Source: Linnemannia elongata (Eukaryota > Mortierellomycota > Mortierellomycetes > Mortierellales > Mortierellaceae). Taken from it: a DNA stretch of 64,000 bases. Each line of letters opens with the position of its first letter. The first letter of the stretch is position 1. The translations under genes were made by a program, and so were the position numbers. A model generated the notes under the pieces. That model ran no database searches, was not told the origin of the DNA, and was given only the letters and a program-made list of their open reading frames with translations. This document shows positions 24,101 through 43,833 of the stretch, one piece after another. Location of the stretch: NCBI GenBank assembly GCA_036320915.1, contig JAXBDG010000003.1, positions 2,046,001 through 2,110,000 on the forward strand, in the 5' to 3' direction.

Positions 24101-26254
24101 GAGTCAGTCAGCATCAGTATCTTTTGTGCGTGAGAATGAAACTCGTTGTACCTGGATAATTACGCTTACCACGAGGGCGCTGTACATATCCCAGGCGTGA
24201 CTCCAGTCGCTCTGTGTTGGTGGTAAAAGACCTATCAAAAATATAGCGCGCATTTTAATGATACTGCGCGAAGGATGTGTATCAAGAAGGTATCTCAATA
24301 ATTGACGCATTGTGGTAGTTACCTGACTTCCATGCGGCGTCGTAACAGAGAAGATGTCCAAGAGTATCACAAAGTTTTGACACGAAAGCCGTAATCTTCT
24401 CCTCTATCGCCTTCTCGCCATCCGCCGGTGCTTCCTTGATCAAGGCTGTTTTCGTCTCCATGATCACATCCATAATATCTTCAAATATGGACGGTGACAA
24501 GTACGCATCCGGTTCATGTCCACTCTCGAATACAACCTTTCGAAGAAATCGAAGAATAGGCCCAGGTATCTCGAGCAGCATCTCACCTAATGAGCAGAAA
24601 AGGAGGTTTAAAGGGAGGGTTTTCACATTGTCAGTCCTGTGGCGACATTGAGATGAAATTTCAACAACTGAATAGATCCTTTGACACTTACATGGATCAC
24701 TGAGATGGTAGAGTGCATTATAAAGAGCAAGGAATGTGCCGACCTCGTGGTCAGACCGATTCACCACATTCCAGAGGAGTCGTTGCCGCCAAATGTATGG
24801 TAATGTCTTGGAGACATTGTCCTTCTTGAACTCGTCAATGAGGTCGTCGAGCCTCTGTTCACGCTCCATAGCCTTCACTCGATTCAAAAGGTTCTCCTTG
24901 GGATCTGGAAGAGAATCTCCGACTGCCAAATGTGCCAACTTCAAAAGAGCACTGCTGCGTTTTTCATCCAGTTGACTAGAGATATGGAAGCAGTTACATG
25001 CGGACGATATTGTTGACGATTATTAGCCCATCCTTCTGTACGATAGAGTTGCGATGTACGGTTCCGGGTTGACGGCAAGTATGACGTACCATGTTGGCTC
25101 GCTAGGAGTATGGCTGCTGTGCGCGTTGTTACACTGCTCCAAGTGTTTAATTGCCTCGTGGTATTGTCCATTCCAACAGTAATATTGTCCAAGCTCTGAT
25201 GACATCTGGCACCGGGTGCTATGAACCCGCGGGCTATCCGCCATCTATTTGTCGTCAAAGTTATAACGACCTGTAAGTAAAAGCTCTTTCGTGACGTATT
25301 TTCAAAATGATCCTGTCTTTGCTGATGCCCCTAATATGCTACCTTATAAAGTGCTTGCAGTTTTGTCTCCAACGCCATGACATGCAGCTTCGTGTCGCCA
25401 AGATCCAAACCCGAGGTCTCCGTGCCAGCCACCCTTGAACGAACAATCCATCTCTGAAAGAGAGTCAGTGCATCCCAAGGTTCATCAAGGATCCCAAGCG
25501 CGCTCGTGTCTGCTGCTGCTTTCCTATTAGGCAGTGGATATTTGGGATCAGATGGCAGTTGTTGTGTAGGGTCGTCATTTATCTCCATCCCGATAGGGTA
25601 AACGTCAGGGCACTTACTGGGAGAAGAGCATCATTGCAGTGAGCAGGCAGAGTTGGTTTTGTTGAGGTACTTGTTGGAAAATGTCGTCCAGTGAAAGCGA
25701 GGCTAAGAAGAATACTTTGCACGCTTGTGCAAGGAGCATGTCTAATAAAAGAGATAATGTTTCGCATCAATTACAGTCGCAGTACTGTAAAGAATAATGC
25801 CATCCAGATAACAAGTCCAGGAATGTAATGTTTCCTGTCTGTCCTGTACCTTGGCGTTCTGAGAGTCGCATTGTTTGCTGGTCGTCGCTGGTGCCGCTGA
25901 TACGATCATCCGATCTGTTGTTGGCGGTCGACTCTGGTAATGCAATGGTTGGCGATCCGAAACGCGCGATAGAAAGAAGATCCTGAAGTAACCGCCGACC
26001 CTGGTTGTATGACTGACTGCGCGGGAGACTTGATAGCTGTGCGGGTAACAATTCAGTAAAGAACGAGTGGGATCGTTAGTAGGTGGCCATACTGTATGAC
26101 AGAGAACGTGCACTGAGGGTGTTGAGGAGTGTAATGACTTTTTTAGTCAGAAAGCAAACTTTGAGTTGAGGCATGCCTTGGTTTTGATGAGCCCTGGGTT
26201 CAGCAAGACCTCGAGGGTGTCGAGGGTGAGGTCCTTGTCCTTTTCTACCTCCAT
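21174..26254 (-). CDS. INTS8-like Integrator complex subunit
   Basis: Minus-strand exons 26254-26177, 26036-25850, 25741-25618, 25523-25343, 25244-25090, 24975-24692, 24586-24323, 24231-24170, 24057-23938, 23840-23337, 23219-23120 and 23020-21174 stay in frame for 1301 residues. It is an all-helical, TPR-like protein. Stretches match INTS8 in the right order: 'EVLLNPGLIKT' near the start, 'LLAQACKVFFLASLSLDDI', 'ALTLFQRWIVRS', 'CQMSSELGQYYCWNG', 'LDEKRSSALL', 'LDDLIDEFKKDNVSKTLP', 'AGAVLQQFLPKMDYSQAF' and 'FDLPLLELVSMLCK'. INTS8 belongs to the Integrator-PP2A phosphatase module acting on promoter-proximal RNA polymerase II. It is longer than human INTS8 (995), partly through a Pro/Ser/Gly insert at about 21600-22120. 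The first intron needs a GC donor (or a weak GT 27 bases earlier). The ATG at 26254 has a strong context. The family call rests on remembered motif order, without alignment. Confidence 0.72.
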
Positions 26255-26497
26255 CCTGTCTGTTCGTTCTGTCAATGTCAATCCTTTCTCTGTCGAACAA
26301 AGATGGTGCAAGATGGGATAGTGTGCGAGCGTTTCTGGTCCCAGTCTATGTGGAAGGGAGGCATCCAAAAGCAGTCTCGGACTGTCTTTGAGAACCAACA
26401 CAAAAGAGACGCGCTGTTCAGGTTCCTCTGCACTCTCTCGCCTCAACCGTTGCAACCACCGCCGCCACTCTCCTCGATCCACACACACATCGTTGCC
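26255..26497. promoter_or_regulatory. Bidirectional promoter between the INTS8-like gene and MSH2
   Basis: Only 243 bases separate the two divergent start codons. There is no clear TATA box; the plus-strand side before MSH2 is rich in C and CT (26430-26490). A minus-strand frame stays open through the whole region and into MSH2 exon 1, but it is explained by composition. Confidence 0.5.
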
Positions 26498-34654
<8,157 letters not shown>

Positions 34655-35316
34655 GAGTCCAGTTAGCGTTTGGTTTTAATTAAATGGAAGCAATGAAAGC
34701 AAGAAGAAAAAAAAACAAACTTGTTCTTTCATGCAAGGGAAGGAAAAGGAATACTCGTACTTGAGTTGTTTTTTAGTTGTATGAACTTCCAGGAGAGCGA
34801 GCGGTGCTCGTTTATGCTTTCGTTCTTTCCTTAACTCTTAACACAACAAGCGAGAAAGTACATTCAAGGATGGAGTTGTTAGTACGGACTTCATTTTGAG
34901 TTTTCTTGTTTGTCATTGTTCTTCAAAGACCATTTCTTAGAACTGTTATAGTTTCAGTGCTTTTGCTTTACATTTACTCATGCTTTTTTCTGTTACTTTT
35001 GCTTATCCTTCCATCATTTCTTGTTCTGAATGTGAATGGATATGCAATTCTTCTCTCGTTTTTATCCCTTCGCTCACTTTCACCCCTCATTATTATTTTT
35101 TTTTATTTTTTTGTTATGGTAGGCTCAAAGTTGGTTCGGAAGCCCCACCCTATCCCATCTACCGGACACCAATCAGATTCGCCCCTTTTACCCGATACCT
35201 ACTGAGATTCCGAAATTTTTGGTATTGTACTGTGCAAGACCAAGACAGAGGGGGAAGAGTACCTTCCAGTGAAGGGCAAGAGGGGAGGTGGCTGTTGCGA
35301 GGGTGAAAGGTTGTAC

Positions 35317-35320
<4 letters not shown>

Positions 35321-35360
<40 letters not shown>
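35321..35360 (+). repeat. T40 homopolymer
   Basis: Forty uninterrupted T on the plus strand, the longest homopolymer in the window. Confidence 0.95.
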
Positions 35361-35361
<1 letters not shown>

Positions 35362-36798
35362 GGTTGCTTCCTCAAAGGTACTCGTTCCTTCTTTCATGTT
35401 CTTGAGGTACACAATACTCACCAGAACATTAAGTGTTACACTAGGCGGCGGCAGTAGATTGAGTTTCATGCCCTAGAATTATGAGGCTTGTTTTTTTTGC
35501 CTCAGCGATAGACAATAGAGAGACCTGGTGTTCATTGGATGTTACCCCACACTTTTTCTCTTAGTGGGGTTGGAGAAAAATTACCATTTATGACTTTTTT
35601 TGGCGCTGGCTATCTCCAATGACCCTCTCCTTGTTTGACGACATTGATAACAATGATGGGTCATTCACCCGCGGAGAAAAACACAGCGCCATAGAGAAAA
35701 CAAGAGAACTAGGCAAAACTAGAGCTAACAAGATGAAAGGCGAGAGGGTCTAGGTAACCATTGGAGTAGCTGATGCTGAAAAGTAAAAATGCAATAATCG
35801 AAAACAAATAAACTTTTTTCTTCGTGCTTATCGTTGACTGGTAGGCTTGTTTTTCACGCGACCTCATCCAGGCTATCATTGACTTTTCTTCTTCTCGCCG
35901 GCTCTTATTTTGGTAAAATCATCCTGCCCTCTCCCCTTGTCTATCGAACACGCTCACGGCTTCTTCTTTTCCTCTCAACAACAGCTCGGCCGGTAGCAGA
36001 AGAAGAAGAAAGGCAGTGGTGTGGTTTGAAGTATGTACTTCAGCATACATATGTATCTTTTTCTTTCTTTCTTCCTTTCGCCTTTTTTTCTTTTTTTTTT
36101 GGACGACAGGTCGTTGTTGGGGTGTCGGCGATGATGATGCAGCTGTTGGAGTCGTCGTTGTTGTTTACGTCCATTGGTGTGTTATTTATTTATTTTTGTA
36201 TTGAGATGTCATTTTGAATGAGTCGATGAATGTATGACTGAATGGATGATGATGCGCCATTCAAGCAGACAGGCTGACTGGTCGGTTGGCTCTGACCTTT
36301 TTGGCGCTTGACCATTTAGCCTCTGGTGTTGCGTCGGGTTGGCCGTCGCTTTAATTGAATAGTGCACAGTACCAAGCCTTCTATCTCTGTACCTTACATT
36401 CGCCGTGCGGTTGAAACCTTGCTGTTGAGCTTTTCGCTCCGTTGTCCATGGTTTTTTTTTCAGAAGGTTTAGGCGCTCATTATGGTCCAAGACGGCGTTA
36501 CCCCGCACTCAAGCACCCACTCAGTTATCTTCAATGCCCCCAACATGCTTCAACCTCCACACAGAGAGACACAAAACAAAAACTCTCACACATCCCCTCC
36601 TCCTTCTCTTTGGAAATTCTTATCTCTCTATCAGGATTGGACATGAGCAACAACAACAGGAGCATTTTGTATGTTCTCAAAACTATGACTTGTGGTGTTG
36701 CTGTTGTATTTGTTGTTGTTCGTTATTGCTGGTTGTTTTTCAATGAAAGGAAGAGAAGAATACATTTGAGCAATTAACAAAAAAAAAAGTAAAAGAAA

Positions 36799-36840
36799 CA
36801 AAAACAAAAACAAAAACAAAAACAAAAACAAAAACAAAAA
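36799..36840 (+). repeat. (CAAAAA)7 microsatellite
   Basis: C occurs every sixth base from 36799 to 36835 in otherwise pure A. Confidence 0.95.
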
Positions 36841-37107
36841 AAAACAAAGAAAACAAACCAGCAGCCATTCCATGGGTGCATGGGGTGAGAGTAAAAGAAA
36901 AAAAACCGATGCACCCCCAAACAGCTGATGTTTTTCCCAGATGATGTGTGTTCATGCACCTCTCCTTTTCTTCTGGTTCTCATTGTTGTTTTATTCCGTT
37001 TGTTTTTTATTTTTGTAATCCTTCTAGAACACATGTGCACGCACGTACTCATACATTGAAATCCATGGCCAACAGCATTAGCATTCAGTTTTTTATCTTT
37101 CTCTGTT

Positions 37108-37110
<3 letters not shown>

Positions 37111-37157
<47 letters not shown>
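37111..37157 (+). repeat. (TG)23 microsatellite
   Basis: Forty-seven bases of perfect TG dinucleotide; a second, interrupted TG run lies at about 37949-37977. Confidence 0.95.
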
Positions 37158-37169
<12 letters not shown>

Positions 37170-39284
37170 TTTTTGTTTATTGTTTTTTTTGGTGAACGTA
37201 CAAAAGAAATCGATATCTCATTTTTTAATCTATGCTGGCTGGCCTATACTCGATGATCAATACCTAGATTTTCCCCACTTGTTCTCTTCTACATATCTAC
37301 GATTTTCGTGTTCTTTTTTAATTTTTTTCCTTTTCCTCACGAACTATCTTCGGCTAGTACCACCTTCTAAACAGTGAGGAACGTACTGAATGCATATGTT
37401 TTGTGGAATGGGAAGCAGAAAAGAAAAGAAGGGAGTAAAGAAAGTTTATGATGGATAGGCATGAAGGGAAAGATCAGAAATGAAAAATGATTATAAAAAG
37501 CTGATAACTATGTCACGCGTGAATCTTTTGGGGACTGGCGGTCGCGAAGTTTCTACTAGAAAACAAGATGAAGCAGCAAGTGTTGCGTAGAACAAAGAAG
37601 TATGAAAAAAGTGGTCTAGAAGAACGCGTATTGGAGGTCAAACATACTTTTCGAGATGGATGATAAAGACGATGAGACAATGGTTAATCCCCTGGTTTGA
37701 GGTAAGCATCCGTCAAATGGCTTGGGTGAGATAATGCTTGAGGATATGGGAATCTTTTAGAGTCTACAACCTTAAACTTGTCACCCAAGAGTCGACCATT
37801 CATAAAAGACAGATCATACAGCAGTCTTTTGCTCCACTTTTTTGTACTCTCTTGTTCGGAGCGAAAACTATGGTGGCTGACCCCTCTCCTTCCCTCCTTC
37901 CCTCCATATCTCTTTGGGAGATTTTTGGATGCGCTATTTTTTTTTGTGATTGTGTGTGTGTGTGCGTGTGTGTGTATTTACACGTTCTACTCAGAAGCGA
38001 ACAGACCCCCTTTTACTGGTCACTGGTCGCTCTATCCCTCTTGCGTTATTTTCTCCTAGGACTAGGACTAAGGGATCCGAACGAATAGGATAAATAGTTT
38101 GTCGTGACACAACGCTGTACGCGTCTATTATTTTTTTGTGGAGAAGCAGGTAAAGGCTAGGGGGCGAATGGGTGGAAAATTAAAAGACTGGTTGGACAAG
38201 CCAGCATCTGACACCTCCCTTTCATTATAAAAAGACAAAAAAAAGCCAAACGGGAATGCGGTATTTTAGTGGGTGTGTTCCGACCCGATGAACGCACGCG
38301 TGTCTATGTGTATGTGCGTCAATTGTTCATAAATGAAATGTATTACTCAACGAGGGGTACCGGCTAGGTCAAAGGAGAATAGCTTACTGGCTAGCTGGGT
38401 TGGGTTTGGGATGTGGTTGTGGTTTGGTTTGGGGAGTAGGAGGGCATGTGCTACATACATACTTCTCGTTGTTTGTTAATTTTTACTGGGGTCACTTTAG
38501 AATGACATTTTGTTGGAAAGGGAAAATAGAGAATGTAGTAAGCAAAGACAAAAAAAGCCATGAGGGTGCGACCGGGTGAAGGTGAGACCAACGGACCGAA
38601 GGAAAGGAAAAGGAGAAAAAAGGGCTAACAAATAGATGCACGTTTACCTCTGTGCTGTCAATGCCATGCACAGCAGGTGTACATGACTACACTCTCCTTC
38701 ATAATCACACCTTTGTTTTTCATCTAACCAAAAACAAAAAGTGATGAGCAGCGAAAAAAAGGACTCGAGTCCTCCCTCTCTCTCTGTCTCCAGTGATAAT
38801 AATGGAGCAAGGGCATGTGTGTGTGCATGTGTATCCACAAAAAGATGGAATTTGAACAACAAACAAAAGAGAGAGAAGTAGAGCAGAAAAAATAGAAAAG
38901 AGGCTGAAAGGCCATATTGCTTTTCTGCAAAACCATTGACCTGTGTAACGATGATGACGATGATGATGGTGATGACCCCCATGACGACGACAAGAGAGCG
39001 TGAGTAAAGAGGATGTCTGTCCCTCTTTAGGGAGTCCCTCCGGAGAGGAGAGGATTCGCATCCATTTTTTTTTTTATTTTTTTTGCACATCCTACCTCCG
39101 CTCATTTGTGACCAAATTATGCAATAGGGATCACCCACTTTCATTCGCGTAGAGCACTTTCATGACCATTTACGAAAAAAAACCCCCATCGTCAACTACA
39201 AACATACACAGAGACACAGAGACCGGACGGACAACGAGAATAGTCGATATGCAAATACATATCGCTTATTAACCCATTAGCTAT

Positions 39285-39311
39285 CAGCTAGTAGCTAATA
39301 GCTACTAGCTG
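39285..39311. repeat. Perfect inverted repeat, 13-base arms, 1-base centre
   Basis: The arm CAGCTAGTAGCTA is followed by a single A and then by its exact reverse complement TAGCTACTAGCTG. AGCTA-type words continue for a few bases to the left. It lies in the gene-free region, about 7.3 kb before the zinc-finger gene's TATA box. Confidence 0.95.
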
Positions 39312-42300
39312 CAACTACGCATCGCTATTCGACGTCGTTGAATGTCCTGGGGCCACAATACAAGGTACTTGAAGGAGATCCCTGACCTTCATTCCCATTC
39401 CCCCCCGCAGTTTTTTTATTTTTAAGCAGGGGACACAGTTTCGCCGTCGCGGCACGCAAAAACGCACGCACGGTACATACGTACATGATGATATGCAGGA
39501 ACACATAGTACTATCGTTTGCGTTTTATATTTGAATGAACACGTTTTTTTACTATCTCCTCGCGCCTTGACCAATTTTTTGCTTCCTGATATTAGGAATT
39601 GACGGACGAGCCGCAGACCATCTGAAGGATAGTAAGAGATAAAGTGCGAGAGAAAAGGAAATGAGACTAAGAGCGAGAGAGAGAGACGGTAGGCCCAAGA
39701 GAACGTGCGATAGTAAAGAAGGTGCAATTGCACTGAGGGAACAAAGAAGAAGAGAGAGGCCAAAGGGAAGAAGAGAGAGAGAGGGTATGTACTCTTTGTC
39801 AGATATGCGAGTAGGTAGTTGCGAAAGTACAGTACCAGATCCAGGTCCCTACCTTATGTCTCCTCTTTTTCAACCTGGCTGAACAAGCTCTCTATTTTTT
39901 TTCTTCGAATCCTGAAACAGTTTTGCAATATGAATAAACCTCCTGGATTATGCTCTCGCACTGCCTCCATATCGCCCTCGCATATTCATATCATCATAGT
40001 ACATGTCCCATGCCCCATGTCCTCTCTTCATCCACAATTCTTAATTGCAATTGCAATCGCTTCGACTCTATCAAAGGACGAGAAGTGCGAGAGGCCTTGG
40101 CCCTTTGGGCTGTTTTACTTTTGTTTTTCTTCTTCGATTGACATAATAAAAAAGCTCTTTTTATTCTTGCGAGACCAGACCACCTCGAGGGGAAAGGTAT
40201 CATGATCTGTAAGTATCATCACATACGATACATGGACGCGTTATTTAATGCTTTGGAACACCCGATGCTCTGACTTGGAGCTTGTTTCCTTTTTGTTGAT
40301 TTTGTCGTGTTGGTCTAGCGATTCTTTACGTTTTATTTTGCGAATGAAAAAACCGATATTCTTATTAATTGAATCAAGGAGTATTTTTGTTTTTTGTTTT
40401 TATGAATGCTGGAAGAAGGTATGTCCAAAGAGTATCACCATTGTCCCCCCCCCCTTCAATGCAACAAACAAAAAAAAGAAACGTACGATATTGCTCCGTT
40501 GAGAAGCTTCATTGTTGTTTATTAAACTTTTCAATTGTTCTTCCTCGATACTCATTTTGTTTTTCTCGTTTTTTGTTGACAATGAAAAAAGCTCTCGTTT
40601 CTTGATAAACAGCTGACATTATCCTACATGCAATTTACCTATCCGTGCGACATTACCTCAAATTGTTCGCACATTTGCACATTCAGTCAATGAAGGCGAC
40701 GGGGGAATGACCGACAGGCGAGAGTGAAGTGTATGTTTATGCGCACACAAAGAAGGGGAACGGGAATGGATGTTTTATTGCCGAGCACATGTGCGTGCAA
40801 GAATGGAGAGGAGGAAGAGCGAAAACTTTGGTGGCGATTGTTTAATTGCATTCGTCTCGTTTGCAAACAAACAACCCAAAAAGTGCGATCCCTCCCCCTT
40901 TAGTCCATTAGTCGGGATTGTGTGTCTATGAGAGAGAGTGGGAGAGAGGGACGCGATCGATGGCAGTAACCACCGAAGGGTGTTATCGGGAAAGAAAGAA
41001 AAAAATGCATGGGCCCCCTGTTCTCCCTCTTCCCTCCTTCTCTTCCTCCTGTTCCTCTCTGTTCCCTTCCCTTTTTTCGACTTTCTCTAGCCCTTCCGTG
41101 TTGCTCTACCACGCGAGAGATAAAAAATAAATCAATGAAATAAAAAGATCGAGATGAACAATGAGCTTGAGGGAGAAAAACGATATTAGTAAGATGACGA
41201 GGTGATGAGAAAAGAGGGTATGTAGAAAGTGTATCCTCGGAGTGAGTCTGACAAAGACGACAGTGAGAGAGAAGGAAGAGTGAAATGTCTATTTTTTTCA
41301 TAGCCCTCTTGCCTCTTCCCCTTGTATGAATATGGTGTTGTGCTCTCATACAAAAAGTAATAATATTTTCCACGCGACTGGGTAATCTGACACCAAGAGG
41401 GGGGGGATCAAGGCCTTGCCTTGCACCCTCCCTCTCTTCTCTTCTCTTCTATTTCTTCAAAAAAAAAAAAAAAAAGAGCAGCTAGAAATAGACTTCCCTT
41501 CCCCTCTTTGCTCTCTTCACTATTGTCGTTGTACAGTACCCTGTCTGTACCCATAGCGCAGCTTATTGCAATTTGGCCCTTTGTCGGAATGTGGCCAAAA
41601 CACTCTTTTTTTTTTCTTGGACTCCTTAGTTCGTATTGTACTGTACCTCGCAATGATCACAATCCTCCTCTCAACCCTCTCAATATTCTCTCTTTCTTGT
41701 TCCTTTTGCTCTACGATGTCAATGCTCAATTGAACAAACATCAGACAGAAAGAAAGAAGACTGGGGGCTCGGTCTTCCTATAAGTGATACTTGCATCCAG
41801 TAGAAGAGCAAGGATGGCCTGTCGACAGATCTTATTGGATTAAGAGGACTGACCACGACGGCCAATGAACTTGCAACCCTTCCCTTTCATCGCCCTTTTT
41901 TTTTTTTTTTTTTTTTTATTGTTTATTTGTTTGTATGTGTGCATGTTGAATCAATGGATTCGCCCAGACATTGCGAAAATGAACTTTTATTTTTGTGTCT
42001 GTGTCTGCGTCTGTGTGCGTGTGCTCTGAAAAATAGCTACAACACATCTACTTCTCCACAAAATCACCATAAACGAGTTGCTCGTCCGGCGAGACCCATC
42101 CATCTCTCATTTACGCCGAGTTAAAAAAGATAATTGTCAATGCTTTCTTTGTTTGCTTCTGCATAGCGTGGTGGTGTGAGAAGGCTGTTGTAGACCTAAA
42201 AACACCATTAAATTGAGAGAGAAGGGGCACTGTTCATCAACAAGAATAAACAAGAACAAACAAAAGCATTGAGCAATGGAAATACGGCAACTTAGGTCTC

Positions 42301-43807
42301 TCTCTTACATCCATCGAAGAAGGTACTGTAGTGACAAGGACAGAACGCAAAATGACTGTGAGAGAGTAGAGAGCTGTTTTCCTAATCGAGCCACTTACCC
42401 GCATTCTTTTTCTGTTATTTCAACGACAAACAAAAAAGAAAACCGCCGCTTCGCCGTTGAGGATGTCCTCTCTTCTCCTGTCCTCACTCTTACTCGACAC
42501 TCGCTTCCCCCTTGTTTTTTTTCAGTGACAGCACCCACTTGCAACGCTTCGTTTGCTTACTGCGTCATAACAAAACATAAAAAGAAAGGGTCATGTTAGG
42601 GATAGCAGAATTGACAGGAAGAGAAGGGACCGAGAGGGTTGTTGTTGTCGTTGTTGAAGAGGAGAGCGGCATCTCGTTGGCTAGGGGCCTAGATGAAGCA
42701 AGATTCTCTCCACCCCCAAAGATTAAAATGACAGTAAGAACGCGGATGTTGAAGTGTTAGTTATAAGCTAGGCTACTATGGTCCCTCCTTTTTTTGCGAA
42801 CAATGCGGCAAGTTGTACCTACAGGGTCCTCCCTCTTGATCTCCCTCTCACATATCGCTTATCCTATCCCACCCACTCATTGCAGAACAACCAAAATTGA
42901 GATAAACTTATGACCATCCTCGGACACTTTTTTACTTTCTGAGGAGGGAAGTGAGAACACAAACCCAGTTGTAATAATAATGGCGATGGAGCTGGAGACA
43001 ACAAGAACTCTCTCTTATTGATCGGGTGTTGCATAGGCGGTTAGGGTCAGTTGCCTCAACACCTCCTCTTCTCTCTCCTCCTATCATCCCTATCCTACAA
43101 CCCTAATTCTTGGTGGTGATTTTTCTTGTATTCATTTTGCCGAGATGTGAGAAGGGATGACTGAGCGAGTTCTCAGGAAATATAGGTTATTCAACCCTTC
43201 ACCCACTCTTTAATCATTGTCGCAGACTTCCGAAGGCCTAGTAACAGCAAGAGAGGTACCTTTATCTTGGGAAAAAGGAGAAACGAAAGGAGAACAGTGC
43301 AGAAAAGGAGCACTTCCTTCATTTTCAACCGCGTAAACTTACCCTTGTGCCTTCTAAGAGAGGGAGATAACCTTTTTCTGCCAGCCCGGGGTTGATTCAA
43401 GGGAAAGGGGTTCGAGAACCGGGGAAAAACTTCAGTGACAAGATACGACACCTATGCCCTTTGTTCTTTGAAAACTCTTGCTCCTACGATTGAGACATTA
43501 GACCCGTATATCTATGTACTATTTGCCCTGTTTTTCAGATCCAGAGAGACATTTTTGTTTTTAAGGCGAGTTGGCGAATCGCAAATGCCCCGTTTTTTTT
43601 TGGTAGTAGCCAGTGCTCAAAAGGTCTGAAAACGCAACAAACAGGCCCCACTCATGGTGCTCGCCATATAGAGAGGAGAGGAGTAAGAAGAGTAGGTGTC
43701 TGCAAGAGAGATAGTTACATTGGCGAAAAACATATCCAACGAAGGTGAAGCGGGGTGATTCTATTCATGAGTGCTATCTCCCCAATGTCTCTCTTTTATT
43801 GTGTCTG

Positions 43808-43833
43808 ACCACTACCACTACCACTACCACCAC
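43808..43833 (+). repeat. (ACCACT)n microsatellite
   Basis: About four copies of ACCACT/CCACTA, followed by a CAT trinucleotide run at 43842-43854. Confidence 0.85.

Noticed and set aside
38644..39144. 166-codon minus-strand frame in the gene-free region
   Set aside because: Low complexity with no recognisable motif; spans microsatellite-like sequence.
43409..43420. GGTTCGAGAACC, resembling a tRNA B box
   Set aside because: It departs from the B-box consensus, and no A box or cloverleaf could be folded around it by eye.
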